A stretch of 25,972 nt of DNA, from positions 1 to 25,972 of the IMG/VR virus record IMGVR_UViG_3300032087_000502. One strand, 5' to 3'. How positions within the stretch are numbered: position 1 is the first letter of the stretch; each line of letters starts with the position of its first letter. Source of the DNA: a virus. The notes under the pieces were generated by a model. It was not told the origin of the DNA and did not search any database. It was given only the letters and a program-made list of their open reading frames with translations. The position numbers and the translations under genes are program-made. Below, in pieces: positions 15,370 to 23,124 of the stretch.

Positions 15370-15941
15370 TACTGTTGTACCTCTTCTTCTGGATTCTGTA
15401 ACAAACTAGTAGGCTCTACATCCATCTCTTCTGCGGTAGGTAGCTCTTCTAATTTAGCTTTGTCTTCTTCAGTTACAAACGGCAAGGGAATATCAGAAGC
15501 CGATATTTTTCGTAACGCATCTACTTTCTCTTTACTTAATTTAGTTCCAAAGAAGATTTCGTCTTGTAGTTCTTCCTCATCTTCGCCTCTAAAAATAACA
15601 GGCTCAACTCCTGCTCTTTCTGCAAGCGCCATAATCATATAGGCTGTAGGCTCTGCAAGAAGCATCATTAAATCTACGGTCCATTTGCCTGCCGTAAAGC
15701 CTTTAAACAACAGAACTTGAGCAACATCCATGACAGGCATATCATCAATTAATACCTGAATTAATCGCTCGTAATTTTCTTCGTCTATAAGCTGTGAAAA
15801 GATCCATTCAGAAGCCTCATGAATCGTCACATACTCTGGAGGCTGTTCATAAGGCGCTGGACTATCAGGATCAGAAGTAAGACTCTGCCCCGGAATAGCT
15901 CGACCACCATTTATTATCGTATCGTAGTATTGTTCATTCAT
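15369..15941 (-). CDS. Conserved phage structural-module protein (190 aa)
   Basis: An acidic protein whose central part (PPEYVTIHEASEWIFSQLID ... VAQVLLFKGFTAGKWTVDLM, then PTAYMIMALAERAGVE) matches a protein I recall from marine podophages in the structural block, without known function. The middle is helical and moderately hydrophobic (about 85-125); the ends are acidic and Pro/Glu-rich, as in a scaffold-like or adaptor protein. Both ends overlap neighbours by one base (TAATG type), so it is tightly coupled to the 418-aa and 461-aa genes. A small internal-virion or assembly role is inferred. Confidence 0.7.
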   Translation of the reverse strand: MNEQYYDTIINGGRAIPGQSLTSDPDSPAPYEQPPEYVTIHEASEWIFSQLIDEENYERLIQVLIDDMPVMDVAQVLLFKGFTAGKWTVDLMMLLAEPTAYMIMALAERAGVEPVIFRGEDEEELQDEIFFGTKLSKEKVDALRKISASDIPLPFVTEEDKAKLEELPTAEEMDVEPTSLLQNPEEEVQQ

Positions 15942-17197
15942 TATGAATAACCCTGCTGTCTCATAAAGTCAAAGTAGGAGTATAGGCTTGAAAGATCTCC
16001 GAAAGGCTTAGACTGAAGATCAGCACTGTAGGCCCTGTAGTATTCTTGTGCCTGTCCTGTATTAAACATATCTCCAATGCCGGTTGTAGACCCCATATCA
16101 ATTGCTGGTACTGCAATAGCGTACTGGTTATATTGATATTCAGGAACATCTTCTAGGCCTATAGCCTGCATGACCTTAGTTGTGCCTGCTTGCACTATTC
16201 GTGCTGGGGCTTGTGCTATTTCTTCTTTAGTAAGCCTGACGCCTTTTTCATAAAGGCCTTTTCCTAGAGCCATGCCCTTTTCAGCAACTGTCTCTGGGGC
16301 CACGTAAACAGGCTCTCCTGTGGTTATAGGCGCGGTTGTCCTTCCGCTCGCTACAGCCGCTGGAGGTGGCCCACTCATATAAGTTACGCCATCTATTGTC
16401 CCTACGGGGCCAAAAGGATCAGCGGTTTTACGTACAATAGCTCCTGTAGCGTCTGTAGTATACGATCCAGCCTGCACACTTTCCAGAACTGTAGGAGGTC
16501 TAGAAGTAACGCCACCTGTCGGGGGTGCCATATCACGAGGAGTAAGCAGGCTTTGCCCCTCCATCGTAGGTGCGGGGATTTCTGGGCTTGTCATAGCGCC
16601 TTCAATTTGTCCCTGCAAGCCCTCTTGAACCTGTGCTGTTTGTCCTGCCGCTAACTGTGCGGCTTGGGCAGGATCAACAGTAGGTACAAAAATATTTTTA
16701 CCGGCGGCTACTGTATCTGTCATGGCCTGCTGAGTAGCCTCCCAGACACTGCTCCAGTTAGAATCGCCTACATTAATATTCATTTTTGCAAGCCCTTTAC
16801 CAATAAAGCTATCTGGAGTAACTCCCAAGCTATTTGCAAAAGCCCCTACAGTTTCTCCAACAACTTTAGTAACACCTTCTGATACAGTACTAAAGAAGTT
16901 ACCGACACGCCCAGCAACTTTTACAGCCCCTTGGATAAAACTAGAAGCCGCTTGACCTATAGCTCCACCGCCCTGTAACATTCCTGCAAGCCCACCAACA
17001 ACTCCGGGGCTTGTGCCAACCAACATTCCCGATAGGATTTGCCCGACCCCCGGCAGGACTAGAGCAAGACCAATTTGACCAATGATGCCAATCTTACCCA
17101 TAAATTTTCCAACAGACTTAAAGACACTTTTAACGGCTTTGCCAATTTTTTTAAAGACCTTTTTTATGCCTTTGAATATTTTTTTAAAAAATCCCAT
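15941..17197 (-). CDS. Internal virion/membrane-active protein (418 aa) with Lys-rich amphipathic N-terminus
   Basis: The first 38 residues are a run of Phe/Ile/Val alternating with Lys (GFFKKIFKGIKKVFKKIGKA and onward), like a cationic amphipathic membrane-active peptide. A hydrophobic Gly-rich segment follows (IGIIGQIGLALVLPGVGQILSGMLVG, about 37-62), then Gly/Ala-rich sequence, and a Pro/Thr-rich, probably flexible region (190-290). The C-terminal 80 residues are Tyr-rich and polar (YYRAYSADLQSKPFGDLSSL). I recall the same N-terminus in other marine phages. By position and build it may play the T7 gp14 role (entering the host envelope during DNA ejection), which is inference. It ends one base inside the 190-aa gene. 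Confidence 0.7.
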   Translation of the reverse strand: MGFFKKIFKGIKKVFKKIGKAVKSVFKSVGKFMGKIGIIGQIGLALVLPGVGQILSGMLVGTSPGVVGGLAGMLQGGGAIGQAASSFIQGAVKVAGRVGNFFSTVSEGVTKVVGETVGAFANSLGVTPDSFIGKGLAKMNINVGDSNWSSVWEATQQAMTDTVAAGKNIFVPTVDPAQAAQLAAGQTAQVQEGLQGQIEGAMTSPEIPAPTMEGQSLLTPRDMAPPTGGVTSRPPTVLESVQAGSYTTDATGAIVRKTADPFGPVGTIDGVTYMSGPPPAAVASGRTTAPITTGEPVYVAPETVAEKGMALGKGLYEKGVRLTKEEIAQAPARIVQAGTTKVMQAIGLEDVPEYQYNQYAIAVPAIDMGSTTGIGDMFNTGQAQEYYRAYSADLQSKPFGDLSSLYSYFDFMRQQGYS

Positions 17198-17199
17198 AA

Positions 17200-20100
17200 T
17201 TAAGGGCCTCCTCCATCTGGGAAAAACTGATTAATCAAATCGGTTAGCGTGTTTACAGTTGTATTACTGCTATTTCCAACTGCCGCCTCATTACCAAGAG
17301 CTACTGCTAACAATTGAGTCTTTCTAGTTTCTGAATTTTCGTATGCCTGATTTATGTAATTAGCCTCATCTCTAGCCGCCAGCCAAGCATTTTGTTGCTG
17401 TTGCATAGACATAGCAAAAGCATTCTGAACATTTTGTTGATTTGCCGCGTTTTGTGCGGCTGTCTCAGCCAGAGAAACCTGACGCCTCCAAGCAATATCT
17501 GCTTGAGCAATAGCATTAGCATTAGCCGCATTGAACTGTTCGCGTCTAAAGTCTTGGTCAGAATTAAACTGATCGGCTTGTAAAGTCATTTGAGCCTGTG
17601 CAATTCTTTCAGAGCTATCAGCACGTAGTTGTGCGGCACTAACAGTAGCATTAGCACTTATTTGAGTGCTTGCTATTTGAGCATCTGCACCAATCTGAGT
17701 AGTTGTTATACGTGTGTCTGCATCTAATTGAGCAATGTTCTGTCTATTTGTTGCATCAGCATTAAATTGCGACATAGCATTTGCTTGAGAAGCATTAAAC
17801 TGATTTATCTGAGCCGCTAAACTTTCATTAAACTGATTAACTTGATTTTCGCTTTGAGCATTGAACTGCTTTGCGGCATTGTCCATAGACTGATTAGACA
17901 ATAAAGTTTGTTGCATCATCTGAGCATTAAGTACTGCTGACTGCTGACGATTGTTTAGGTTTGCCATGTCCATCTGCAAAAAGGCTTGGGCATTCTGGGC
18001 GGCAAGCTTTGTTCTATTATCAGCATTAGAAAGATCTAAAGCCGCCATTGCTGTAGCATTTTGCATAACTGCTTGTTGACGATTATCCAAGTCCTTCATG
18101 GTCATAGTTTGCATAAACTTACTATTGGCAAGTTGAACTTGTTGGTTGGCATCAAATTGTTTTATGTCCATATTGGCATCAATCTGAGCATTAAACATAG
18201 CGGCTTCTTGTTGATTTGAAAGGTTTGTAATCTCCATTTGCTGTGCAAGTTGAGCATTAACCTGTGCCGCCTGCATACGCTGTTGATACACTGCTAACTG
18301 TTGTGTATTCTGAGCAGACATATTTTGAGCATCTGCTTCATTTCTAGCCTGTAAGTTTGCAAGCTCAATTTTTTCAGCCGTAGACAAACGAGCAAGTTCT
18401 GCATTCTGCCTCAACTGAGCATTTTGAGAAAGAACATTAACTGTAGTCATTAGCTCCTGAAGCCTAAAGCGATTGGCTTCTGTAAAGTTTGCGGCATCAG
18501 TAGCGGCACGTTCAGCAAGATTTGCAAGTTCCATTTGCTGTTCATTTGCTAAATTAGCCATATCCATTTGTTGTGCAAGCTGAACATTAGTCTTCTTAAA
18601 ATCTACAAGAGTATTTAGATTTGTTAGCCTTGTTTGATTTTCAGCCGTCATTGTATCTCTTGCGGCGGCATTCTGTTCAGTAAGATTTGAAAGCTCTAGC
18701 TGAAGCTCTGAAGATAGGTTTGCTTTTTCCATATCTTGTTGTAGTTCAGCTTGTCGCATTGTACGATTCACTTGAGCATTGTATTGAGCAAGACGCGCCT
18801 GCTGGTCAACGCTTAAGTTTTGTGCGCCTGCTTCGTTTAGTACTTGCAAGTTAGCAAGATCTAACTTAGTAGCAGAATCTAAATTAGCTATAGCAACCTG
18901 TTGCCGTTGTGCAGACTCTTGAGATGCTCTTTGTTGAGCATTTTGAAGATTCTGCATCCTTGTCTGCTGTTGTAGCTGTGCGGTTGTTAATGTAGCTTGT
19001 TGTTCAAACTCACTCTGACGTACATTAATTTCTTGCGCCATTGCCGCTGTCTGAGAGGCCGCTGTTTGACGATTAGCAAGGTTTGCCATACGTTGTTGCA
19101 TGACTTGTGAAGCCTGCTGTACGTTTGCCTGTTGCTCATTTGAAAGATTTTGTGATGCTCGTTGTTGAAGGGCTTGAGCATTGCTTTGAGCAATTGGTAA
19201 GGCGCTTTGAATAATAGCATTAAACAAAGCATCCCTTCCTACTGTAGAAGCAGAAAGACCTCTTTGAGCCATTTGAGCGTTTATAGCATCTACGGCTGGT
19301 TTAGCCCATGCTGGAACCTCTCCATCTTCCATACCAGCAAGCAAGCCTTCCATCTGTGTAGAAACTAAAGCTTCTTTTGGAAGAGCCGCTACAGCCGCTT
19401 TGACAGAAACAGGTTCAGTATCTAATTGAGCCTCTACGGTTTGAGGATCATCAAGAATTGCGGCAGTTACTTCAGGAGGAAGATTACCTACAACAGCATT
19501 CATATCAGCCGCCGCCGCCTTCCTTGCTTCGCCTGTGACCGCCTGTCTAGATGCCGCCGCTAAAGTAGGAATACCTCCAATCTGTGAGGCATCCCCCTTT
19601 GGGGCTTCTCCTAGAATAGCTTCGCGACCTTCAAGATCAATTGAAGGCGCATTACCTAATTGTTGTGCTATTCCTCTTTTGGCTTCTCCAACCTGTGCAG
19701 TTCTTTGTGCGGCTAAAGCAAACTCTGGGATATCATCAAGGTTTACACCCTCACCAGTAACAATTTCCATCAAGTCTTTTTTAGTTCTTTCTGAAATTTG
19801 CTGTGCAATACGTGTGGCTACCGCAGGACTTTGAGCCTCAATAACTGAAAAACGCTCATCGCTTGTAATACCGTCAGCATATTCTTTTGCTTCTGGACGC
19901 TGTGCGGCAGTAGCCCTAGCCGCCTCTTCTTGCGCTTGATCTCTTTCAACCGCTACAGCCCTTTCAGTTAAACCCTGTTCTTCAAACTGAGCAAGGGCTT
20001 CATCACTAAGCTCGCCCTGCTCTGCTTCAACAGTTGGTACATCTCCCTCATCAATAAGCGTTGCATCATACGTAGAAGCTTCTATAGCATTAGGAGCATC

Positions 20101-21687
20101 TGCTGTTGTAAGCGTAGCTTGAGCAACACCTGAAGATGATGTTGCTGGTGTTGCTGATGTGCTTGGGGTTGCTGAAATTGGAGGCCCTGCCTGAACGCCT
20201 GTTGCCGGTCCAGTTGTCGCTGGTCCAGTTGTTGTCCCGCCTGATGAAACTGAAGATCCCGACGAAATAGTTGGCGCTTGTACATCATAAGTAGTGTCAA
20301 GAGTAACAGGATCAGCACCAGCAGGCGTTTTAGTCACACGATCAGAAATGTCTTCTGCAACATCACTGACACCATATTGTGGGCCAGTGGTGCCTGCGGT
20401 ACTAGTTTGATCAGAAGGTGTTTTAATTACTCTATCAGAAATGTCTTCTGCAACATCACTGACGCCATATCTTGGGCCACCTGTTTGTCCCGTTACTACA
20501 TTTAATAAATTAGAAGCCGTTGTTTCAGCGTTTGAGGCTGTTTCTTGCCCTTTATTTGTTTGTCCCGTTACTACATCTAATAAATTAGAAGTCTTTGTTT
20601 CAGGAGTTTCTATTACTTCTGGTCTTGGTCCAGCAGTTCTAGGACCGCCTGTTCGTGGACCGCCTGTTCGTGGACCGCCCCTTAAGTTAGGCTTGTTTCT
20701 TGTATTCGCTTCTCGCCCTGCTTCAGCTAAAACATCAGGATTACCACGCCTGAATGTTTCTAGCACTTCAGGACTCATTGGCCTAGGGCCTCCTGTCATT
20801 GGCCCAAAAGGTCTAGGGGGTGCGCTCTTTGGTGGCGCATCTTTTATATTGGCTGTTTGACCGCTCTGTAGTTTTTTTAGCATTTCAGGACTCATTGGCC
20901 TAGGAGTTGTTGTAGATCGTCTACCACCGCGTCGAGCCGCATAACGAATACCACCACGCCTAGCACCACCGCGCCCTTCTTCGTCCTCGTCTTCGTCCTC
21001 TTTTTTACTTAGATCAGGCGCTGTTACTTTACGAATATTTTCTTCTTTCATTTCTGTAACAGGAGTAGCATATACTTTAGGATCATTCACGTTGGTTTTT
21101 TCAGGTGTATATACATGGGCTTCGGGCAAGTCTTCTACTGTAACAGGATCAGGATATTCAAAACTATCCCACACAGAAGAGCCGGGAGCTTTAGGACGAG
21201 TAGGATCTTTAGAGGGTACATAAGGCGTACCATCATCTGTCGTGCCGCCACCAAGTGTTATACCCGTATTATTGCCCCCAAAAGAAACACCAAAAATATT
21301 TCCATAACCAAGCCCCATCGAACCAAGGCCCCCACCAATCACAGCTTCAAAATCTTCTTTGCTTCCTTGATATCCTGCTGAAACTGCATTTTCATAGATT
21401 GTATCTATATCAATGGTTGGGGTTTCTTGAGTAGTTTCAGAAGTATTATTACTTCCTGAAGTTGACTGACCACTACCAAAAGACTGTTGAAATTCTGCAA
21501 AAGTCCCATCAAATGAACCATTACCTTTTGCCAGTTCGTACATAGCTTTTAAAGTAAATTCTGGTACATCACTATGGCTAGGACTATGTGGCACATACCG
21601 ACCCACTTTATTTATAGAGTGTGAGCCTTCATGGTATTTCCGTCTTCTATGTCTAGCGACTTTTTTTGCTTTTTGCTTTTTAGCCAT
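17200..21687 (-). CDS. 1495-aa repeat-rich filamentous-type virion protein
   Basis: Three zones are visible. Residues 1-225: a basic start (AKKQKAKKVARHRRRK) and polar, Gly/Ser-rich sequence. Residues about 225-530: low-complexity Pro/Gly/Thr/Arg segments with short internal repeats (PRPMSPE twice, GGPRT three times, NLL(D/N)VVTGQT twice, a 31-residue YGVSDVAEDISDRV unit twice). After a mixed helical part, residues 835-1439 are Ala/Asn/Gln-rich and repeat every 11 residues without a break, followed by a 56-residue tail. No Cys-rich, catalytic or signal sequence is seen. GAGGAA stands before ATG 21687. It follows the endolysin gene and precedes the internal-virion block, so a rod-like internal or tail component is most likely. 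The family is common in marine phages as I recall, but function is unknown. Confidence 0.75.
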   Translation of the reverse strand: MAKKQKAKKVARHRRRKYHEGSHSINKVGRYVPHSPSHSDVPEFTLKAMYELAKGNGSFDGTFAEFQQSFGSGQSTSGSNNTSETTQETPTIDIDTIYENAVSAGYQGSKEDFEAVIGGGLGSMGLGYGNIFGVSFGGNNTGITLGGGTTDDGTPYVPSKDPTRPKAPGSSVWDSFEYPDPVTVEDLPEAHVYTPEKTNVNDPKVYATPVTEMKEENIRKVTAPDLSKKEDEDEDEEGRGGARRGGIRYAARRGGRRSTTTPRPMSPEMLKKLQSGQTANIKDAPPKSAPPRPFGPMTGGPRPMSPEVLETFRRGNPDVLAEAGREANTRNKPNLRGGPRTGGPRTGGPRTAGPRPEVIETPETKTSNLLDVVTGQTNKGQETASNAETTASNLLNVVTGQTGGPRYGVSDVAEDISDRVIKTPSDQTSTAGTTGPQYGVSDVAEDISDRVTKTPAGADPVTLDTTYDVQAPTISSGSSVSSGGTTTGPATTGPATGVQAGPPISATPSTSATPATSSSGVAQATLTTADAPNAIEASTYDATLIDEGDVPTVEAEQGELSDEALAQFEEQGLTERAVAVERDQAQEEAARATAAQRPEAKEYADGITSDERFSVIEAQSPAVATRIAQQISERTKKDLMEIVTGEGVNLDDIPEFALAAQRTAQVGEAKRGIAQQLGNAPSIDLEGREAILGEAPKGDASQIGGIPTLAAASRQAVTGEARKAAAADMNAVVGNLPPEVTAAILDDPQTVEAQLDTEPVSVKAAVAALPKEALVSTQMEGLLAGMEDGEVPAWAKPAVDAINAQMAQRGLSASTVGRDALFNAIIQSALPIAQSNAQALQQRASQNLSNEQQANVQQASQVMQQRMANLANRQTAASQTAAMAQEINVRQSEFEQQATLTTAQLQQQTRMQNLQNAQQRASQESAQRQQVAIANLDSATKLDLANLQVLNEAGAQNLSVDQQARLAQYNAQVNRTMRQAELQQDMEKANLSSELQLELSNLTEQNAAARDTMTAENQTRLTNLNTLVDFKKTNVQLAQQMDMANLANEQQMELANLAERAATDAANFTEANRFRLQELMTTVNVLSQNAQLRQNAELARLSTAEKIELANLQARNEADAQNMSAQNTQQLAVYQQRMQAAQVNAQLAQQMEITNLSNQQEAAMFNAQIDANMDIKQFDANQQVQLANSKFMQTMTMKDLDNRQQAVMQNATAMAALDLSNADNRTKLAAQNAQAFLQMDMANLNNRQQSAVLNAQMMQQTLLSNQSMDNAAKQFNAQSENQVNQFNESLAAQINQFNASQANAMSQFNADATNRQNIAQLDADTRITTTQIGADAQIASTQISANATVSAAQLRADSSERIAQAQMTLQADQFNSDQDFRREQFNAANANAIAQADIAWRRQVSLAETAAQNAANQQNVQNAFAMSMQQQQNAWLAARDEANYINQAYENSETRKTQLLAVALGNEAAVGNSSNTTVNTLTDLINQFFPDGGGP
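17899..18228 (-). repeat. Five 22-residue higher-order repeats
   Basis: Residues 1154-1263 form five units of exactly 22 residues, e.g. DLDNRQQAVMQNA and ANLNNRQQSAVLNAQ, each two hendecads long and directly following the 55-residue units. Confidence 0.85.
18229..18888 (-). repeat. Four 55-residue higher-order repeats
   Basis: Residues 934-1153 form four units of exactly 55 residues, each opening with ANL or ARL plus an (E/D)L(A/S)NL segment and closing with a Q(A/V)QL or ELQ plus QQM(E/D) type segment. Each is five hendecads long. They are clear in protein but diverged in DNA. Confidence 0.85.
20341..20463. repeat. Direct repeat pair, 93-bp period
   Basis: A 30-bp identical segment at 20341-20370 recurs at 20434-20463, with similar flanks. 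It codes for the doubled VSDVAEDISD unit (31-residue period) in the linker of the 1495-aa protein. The neighbouring NLL(D/N)VVTGQT segments are also repeated in DNA, beginning near 20482 and 20557 (75-bp period). Confidence 0.85.
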
Positions 21688-21698
21688 TTATCTATTCC

Positions 21699-22058
21699 TC
21701 AGTACGACCAGATTGCAGGAGATGGAAAAGCTTCTTCTGCCATATCTAAGTGTATAAATCGTCCTTTTCCTTTTTGATTAACACCTATTCTTTTTATACC
21801 ATGCTTCATGGCAACTTCAAGAACCTTTAAAGCTTTATCTCCGCTTACTGCTATATCAACTGCACAGCCTGTTGTATGTGCGCCTACGCGACTTTTAGAA
21901 GCCTCTATAGGGTGGTCAACACATCTGTAACCAGAGCTAATAACAAAAGGAAAATTACATTCTTCTCTAATGTTATTTAAAACCTTTAAAAATTCATCAT
22001 CAAACTTATAAGTACCGCAGTGTTGACAACTCAACTCTTCTTTTGTAAAGTAACTCAT
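21699..22058 (-). CDS. Endolysin: M15-family zinc peptidase
   Basis: A 119-residue single-domain peptidase of the M15 (D-Ala-D-Ala carboxypeptidase / peptidoglycan endopeptidase) type, cutting cell-wall peptide bridges at lysis. The expected zinc ligands are H61 and D68 in VGAHTTGCAVDIAV and H103 in RFIHLDMA. SSGYRC (41-46) precedes them as usual. A CxxC pair (C11, C14) lies at the N-terminus. There is no signal peptide, so export depends on the holin encoded directly upstream. The stop lies next to the GAGGAA of the 1495-aa gene. Confidence 0.9.
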   Translation of the reverse strand: MSYFTKEELSCQHCGTYKFDDEFLKVLNNIREECNFPFVISSGYRCVDHPIEASKSRVGAHTTGCAVDIAVSGDKALKVLEVAMKHGIKRIGVNQKGKGRFIHLDMAEEAFPSPAIWSY

Positions 22059-22059
22059 T

Positions 22060-22455
22060 CTAGTCTCTAGCGACTTTCTTCGTTTTCTCTACAGTTCTCA
22101 TAGCTCCTAAGCCCAACATACCCAAAAGTACTGGCATCATTTCAGAGATATCAAGATTTGGCATGACAACATCTATACCAGCCAAAGCACAACCAAAGTT
22201 CCCAATAGGCACAGCAATAAAATTAAACCCCATACCGGCAACACAAATCCAACCTGTCGCTGGACGCCATCCACTAACAAAGATGCTAGTGTGTTTAGCT
22301 TCTTCACGATTAATTGATATTTGTTCTTTAGCCAATTCATGGGCGTGTCTTGTAGCCATTGTAGAAATTTCATGGGCCAACCTCGCTTTTTCATCCGCAT
22401 CAGGAATGAACTTGTCTAAAAGGCCCGTAATCGGGCCTACTAGCATTTCTAACAT
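22060..22455 (-). CDS. Holin, GTA 3TM type
   Basis: A 131-residue membrane protein. The N-terminal amphipathic helix and charged segment (DEKARLAHEI ... ISINREEAKHTSIFVSGWRP) is the signature of the gene-transfer-agent 3TM holin family. Two clear hydrophobic segments follow (ATGWICVAGMGFNFIAVPIG, about 67-86; EMMPVLLGMLGLGAM, about 105-119), with a weaker one at the start and between, and a Lys/Arg tail. It forms inner-membrane holes that release the endolysin encoded next. GGAAGG stands about 10 bases before ATG 22455. The family is frequent in alphaproteobacteria and their phages. Confidence 0.88.
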   Translation of the reverse strand: MLEMLVGPITGLLDKFIPDADEKARLAHEISTMATRHAHELAKEQISINREEAKHTSIFVSGWRPATGWICVAGMGFNFIAVPIGNFGCALAGIDVVMPNLDISEMMPVLLGMLGLGAMRTVEKTKKVARD

Positions 22456-22460
22456 TTTAC

Positions 22461-22835
22461 TTAGCCTTCCCAGCCAGCATCGTTTTCGTCGTAAACACCG
22501 TCACCATTGGTGTCGCAACCGCGTTGCCAGTACTGCATACCAAAGGTGTAGCCTTCGTGCCACGGCTCATATGCCAAGCACCATTCGTGCGACCCAACCT
22601 CTAAACCATCTGTAGGCTGTGCAACATAGTCACGTTTACTCCACGGTGCTTGAGCCGTAAAATAAATGTTTTTGTTGTTATATATTTTACGCTTAAACAA
22701 AGTACTAGCTTCGCTGGCAATATAAATCTCTTGACCAGCCTCTAGAGTATATGTAGAACCATCATCATAGTTGATAACAGTTTCTGCATACGCAGAGCCT
22801 ACAAAGAAAGCTAAAAACATAAGAAAGTATTTCAT
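22461..22835 (-). CDS. Secreted 124-aa protein with EF-hand-like calcium loop
   Basis: A cleavable signal peptide is evident (MKYFLMFLAFFVGSAYA, cut after residue 17), so the mature part is periplasmic or outer-membrane-facing. The mature protein is beta-rich at first (ETVINYDDGSTYTLEAGQEI), then has a Trp/Tyr-rich core (GSHEWCLAYEPWHEGYTFGM) with two cysteines that could pair. It ends with DTNGDGVYDENDAG, a dockerin/EF-hand-like loop. AGGAG stands about 8 bases before ATG 22835. I recall homologues in other marine phages, without known function. Its place in the lysis cassette suggests a role in envelope disruption or superinfection blocking; a classical spanin lipobox is absent. Confidence 0.8.
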   Translation of the reverse strand: MKYFLMFLAFFVGSAYAETVINYDDGSTYTLEAGQEIYIASEASTLFKRKIYNNKNIYFTAQAPWSKRDYVAQPTDGLEVGSHEWCLAYEPWHEGYTFGMQYWQRGCDTNGDGVYDENDAGWEG

Positions 22836-22846
22836 AAAAGTTTCTC

Positions 22847-23122
22847 CTATCTAAACATATAAACAACCACAGAGGCTGTTGCTGTAATGATAACCCAAAA
22901 CAACCTCTCAATACTAGTAGTTGTTTTAGAATTTAAAATGACATTGTTACTCAAAGTTCTTAAATCATCTTCTTGATCGTCCAATCTTTTTTCGTGTCTA
23001 TCAAGTCTTTTAAATACAGACAACATACGCTCTTCAATACGTGCTAAATCAGAGACTGTATCAGATAACTTATCCAACTTTTCTTCTATACGCTCTAAGC
23101 GTTGATCGTTTACAACAGCCAT
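22847..23122 (-). CDS. Coiled-coil protein with C-terminal membrane anchor, XhlA-like (91 aa)
   Basis: Residues 5-70 form a strong coiled coil of heptads (RLERIEEKLDKLSDTVSDLA), followed by a hydrophobic C-terminal helix (LFWVIITATASVVVYMF). This build matches the XhlA family, which assists holin/endolysin lysis; no specific active residue exists to confirm it. An upstream ATG at 23128 is in frame, but GGAGG touches it directly. ATG 23122 has GGAGG at the normal distance and is preferred. It overlaps the end of the 157-aa gene's reading frame region within the same signal. Confidence 0.75.
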   Translation of the reverse strand: MAVVNDQRLERIEEKLDKLSDTVSDLARIEERMLSVFKRLDRHEKRLDDQEDDLRTLSNNVILNSKTTTSIERLFWVIITATASVVVYMFR

Positions 23123-23124
23123 TG

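Larger units (their letters stand above)
17371..19185 (-). repeat. Array of about 55 hendecad (11-residue, 33-bp) repeats
   Basis: The region codes for residues 835-1439 of the 1495-aa protein. Every 11 residues the pattern returns with Asn or Gln often at position 2, Leu/Phe/Ala near positions 1-3 and Leu/Met/Val/Ile near 9-11 (ANLANEQQMEL, FNADATNRQNI, QNLSNEQQANV). I find no register shift over the whole stretch. Eleven-residue periods are the hallmark of long straight or slightly right-handed coiled coils. Confidence 0.85.

Noticed and set aside
17371-19185. CRISPR-like or tandem DNA repeats in the 1495-aa gene
   Set aside because: The repeats are periodic in protein with diverged DNA, no constant spacer/repeat structure and no noncoding stretch.
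20441-20860. 139-codon + strand Pro/Gly-rich ORF opposite the repeat linker
   Set aside because: Produced by the complementary frame of GGPRT-type repeats; no ribosome-binding site.
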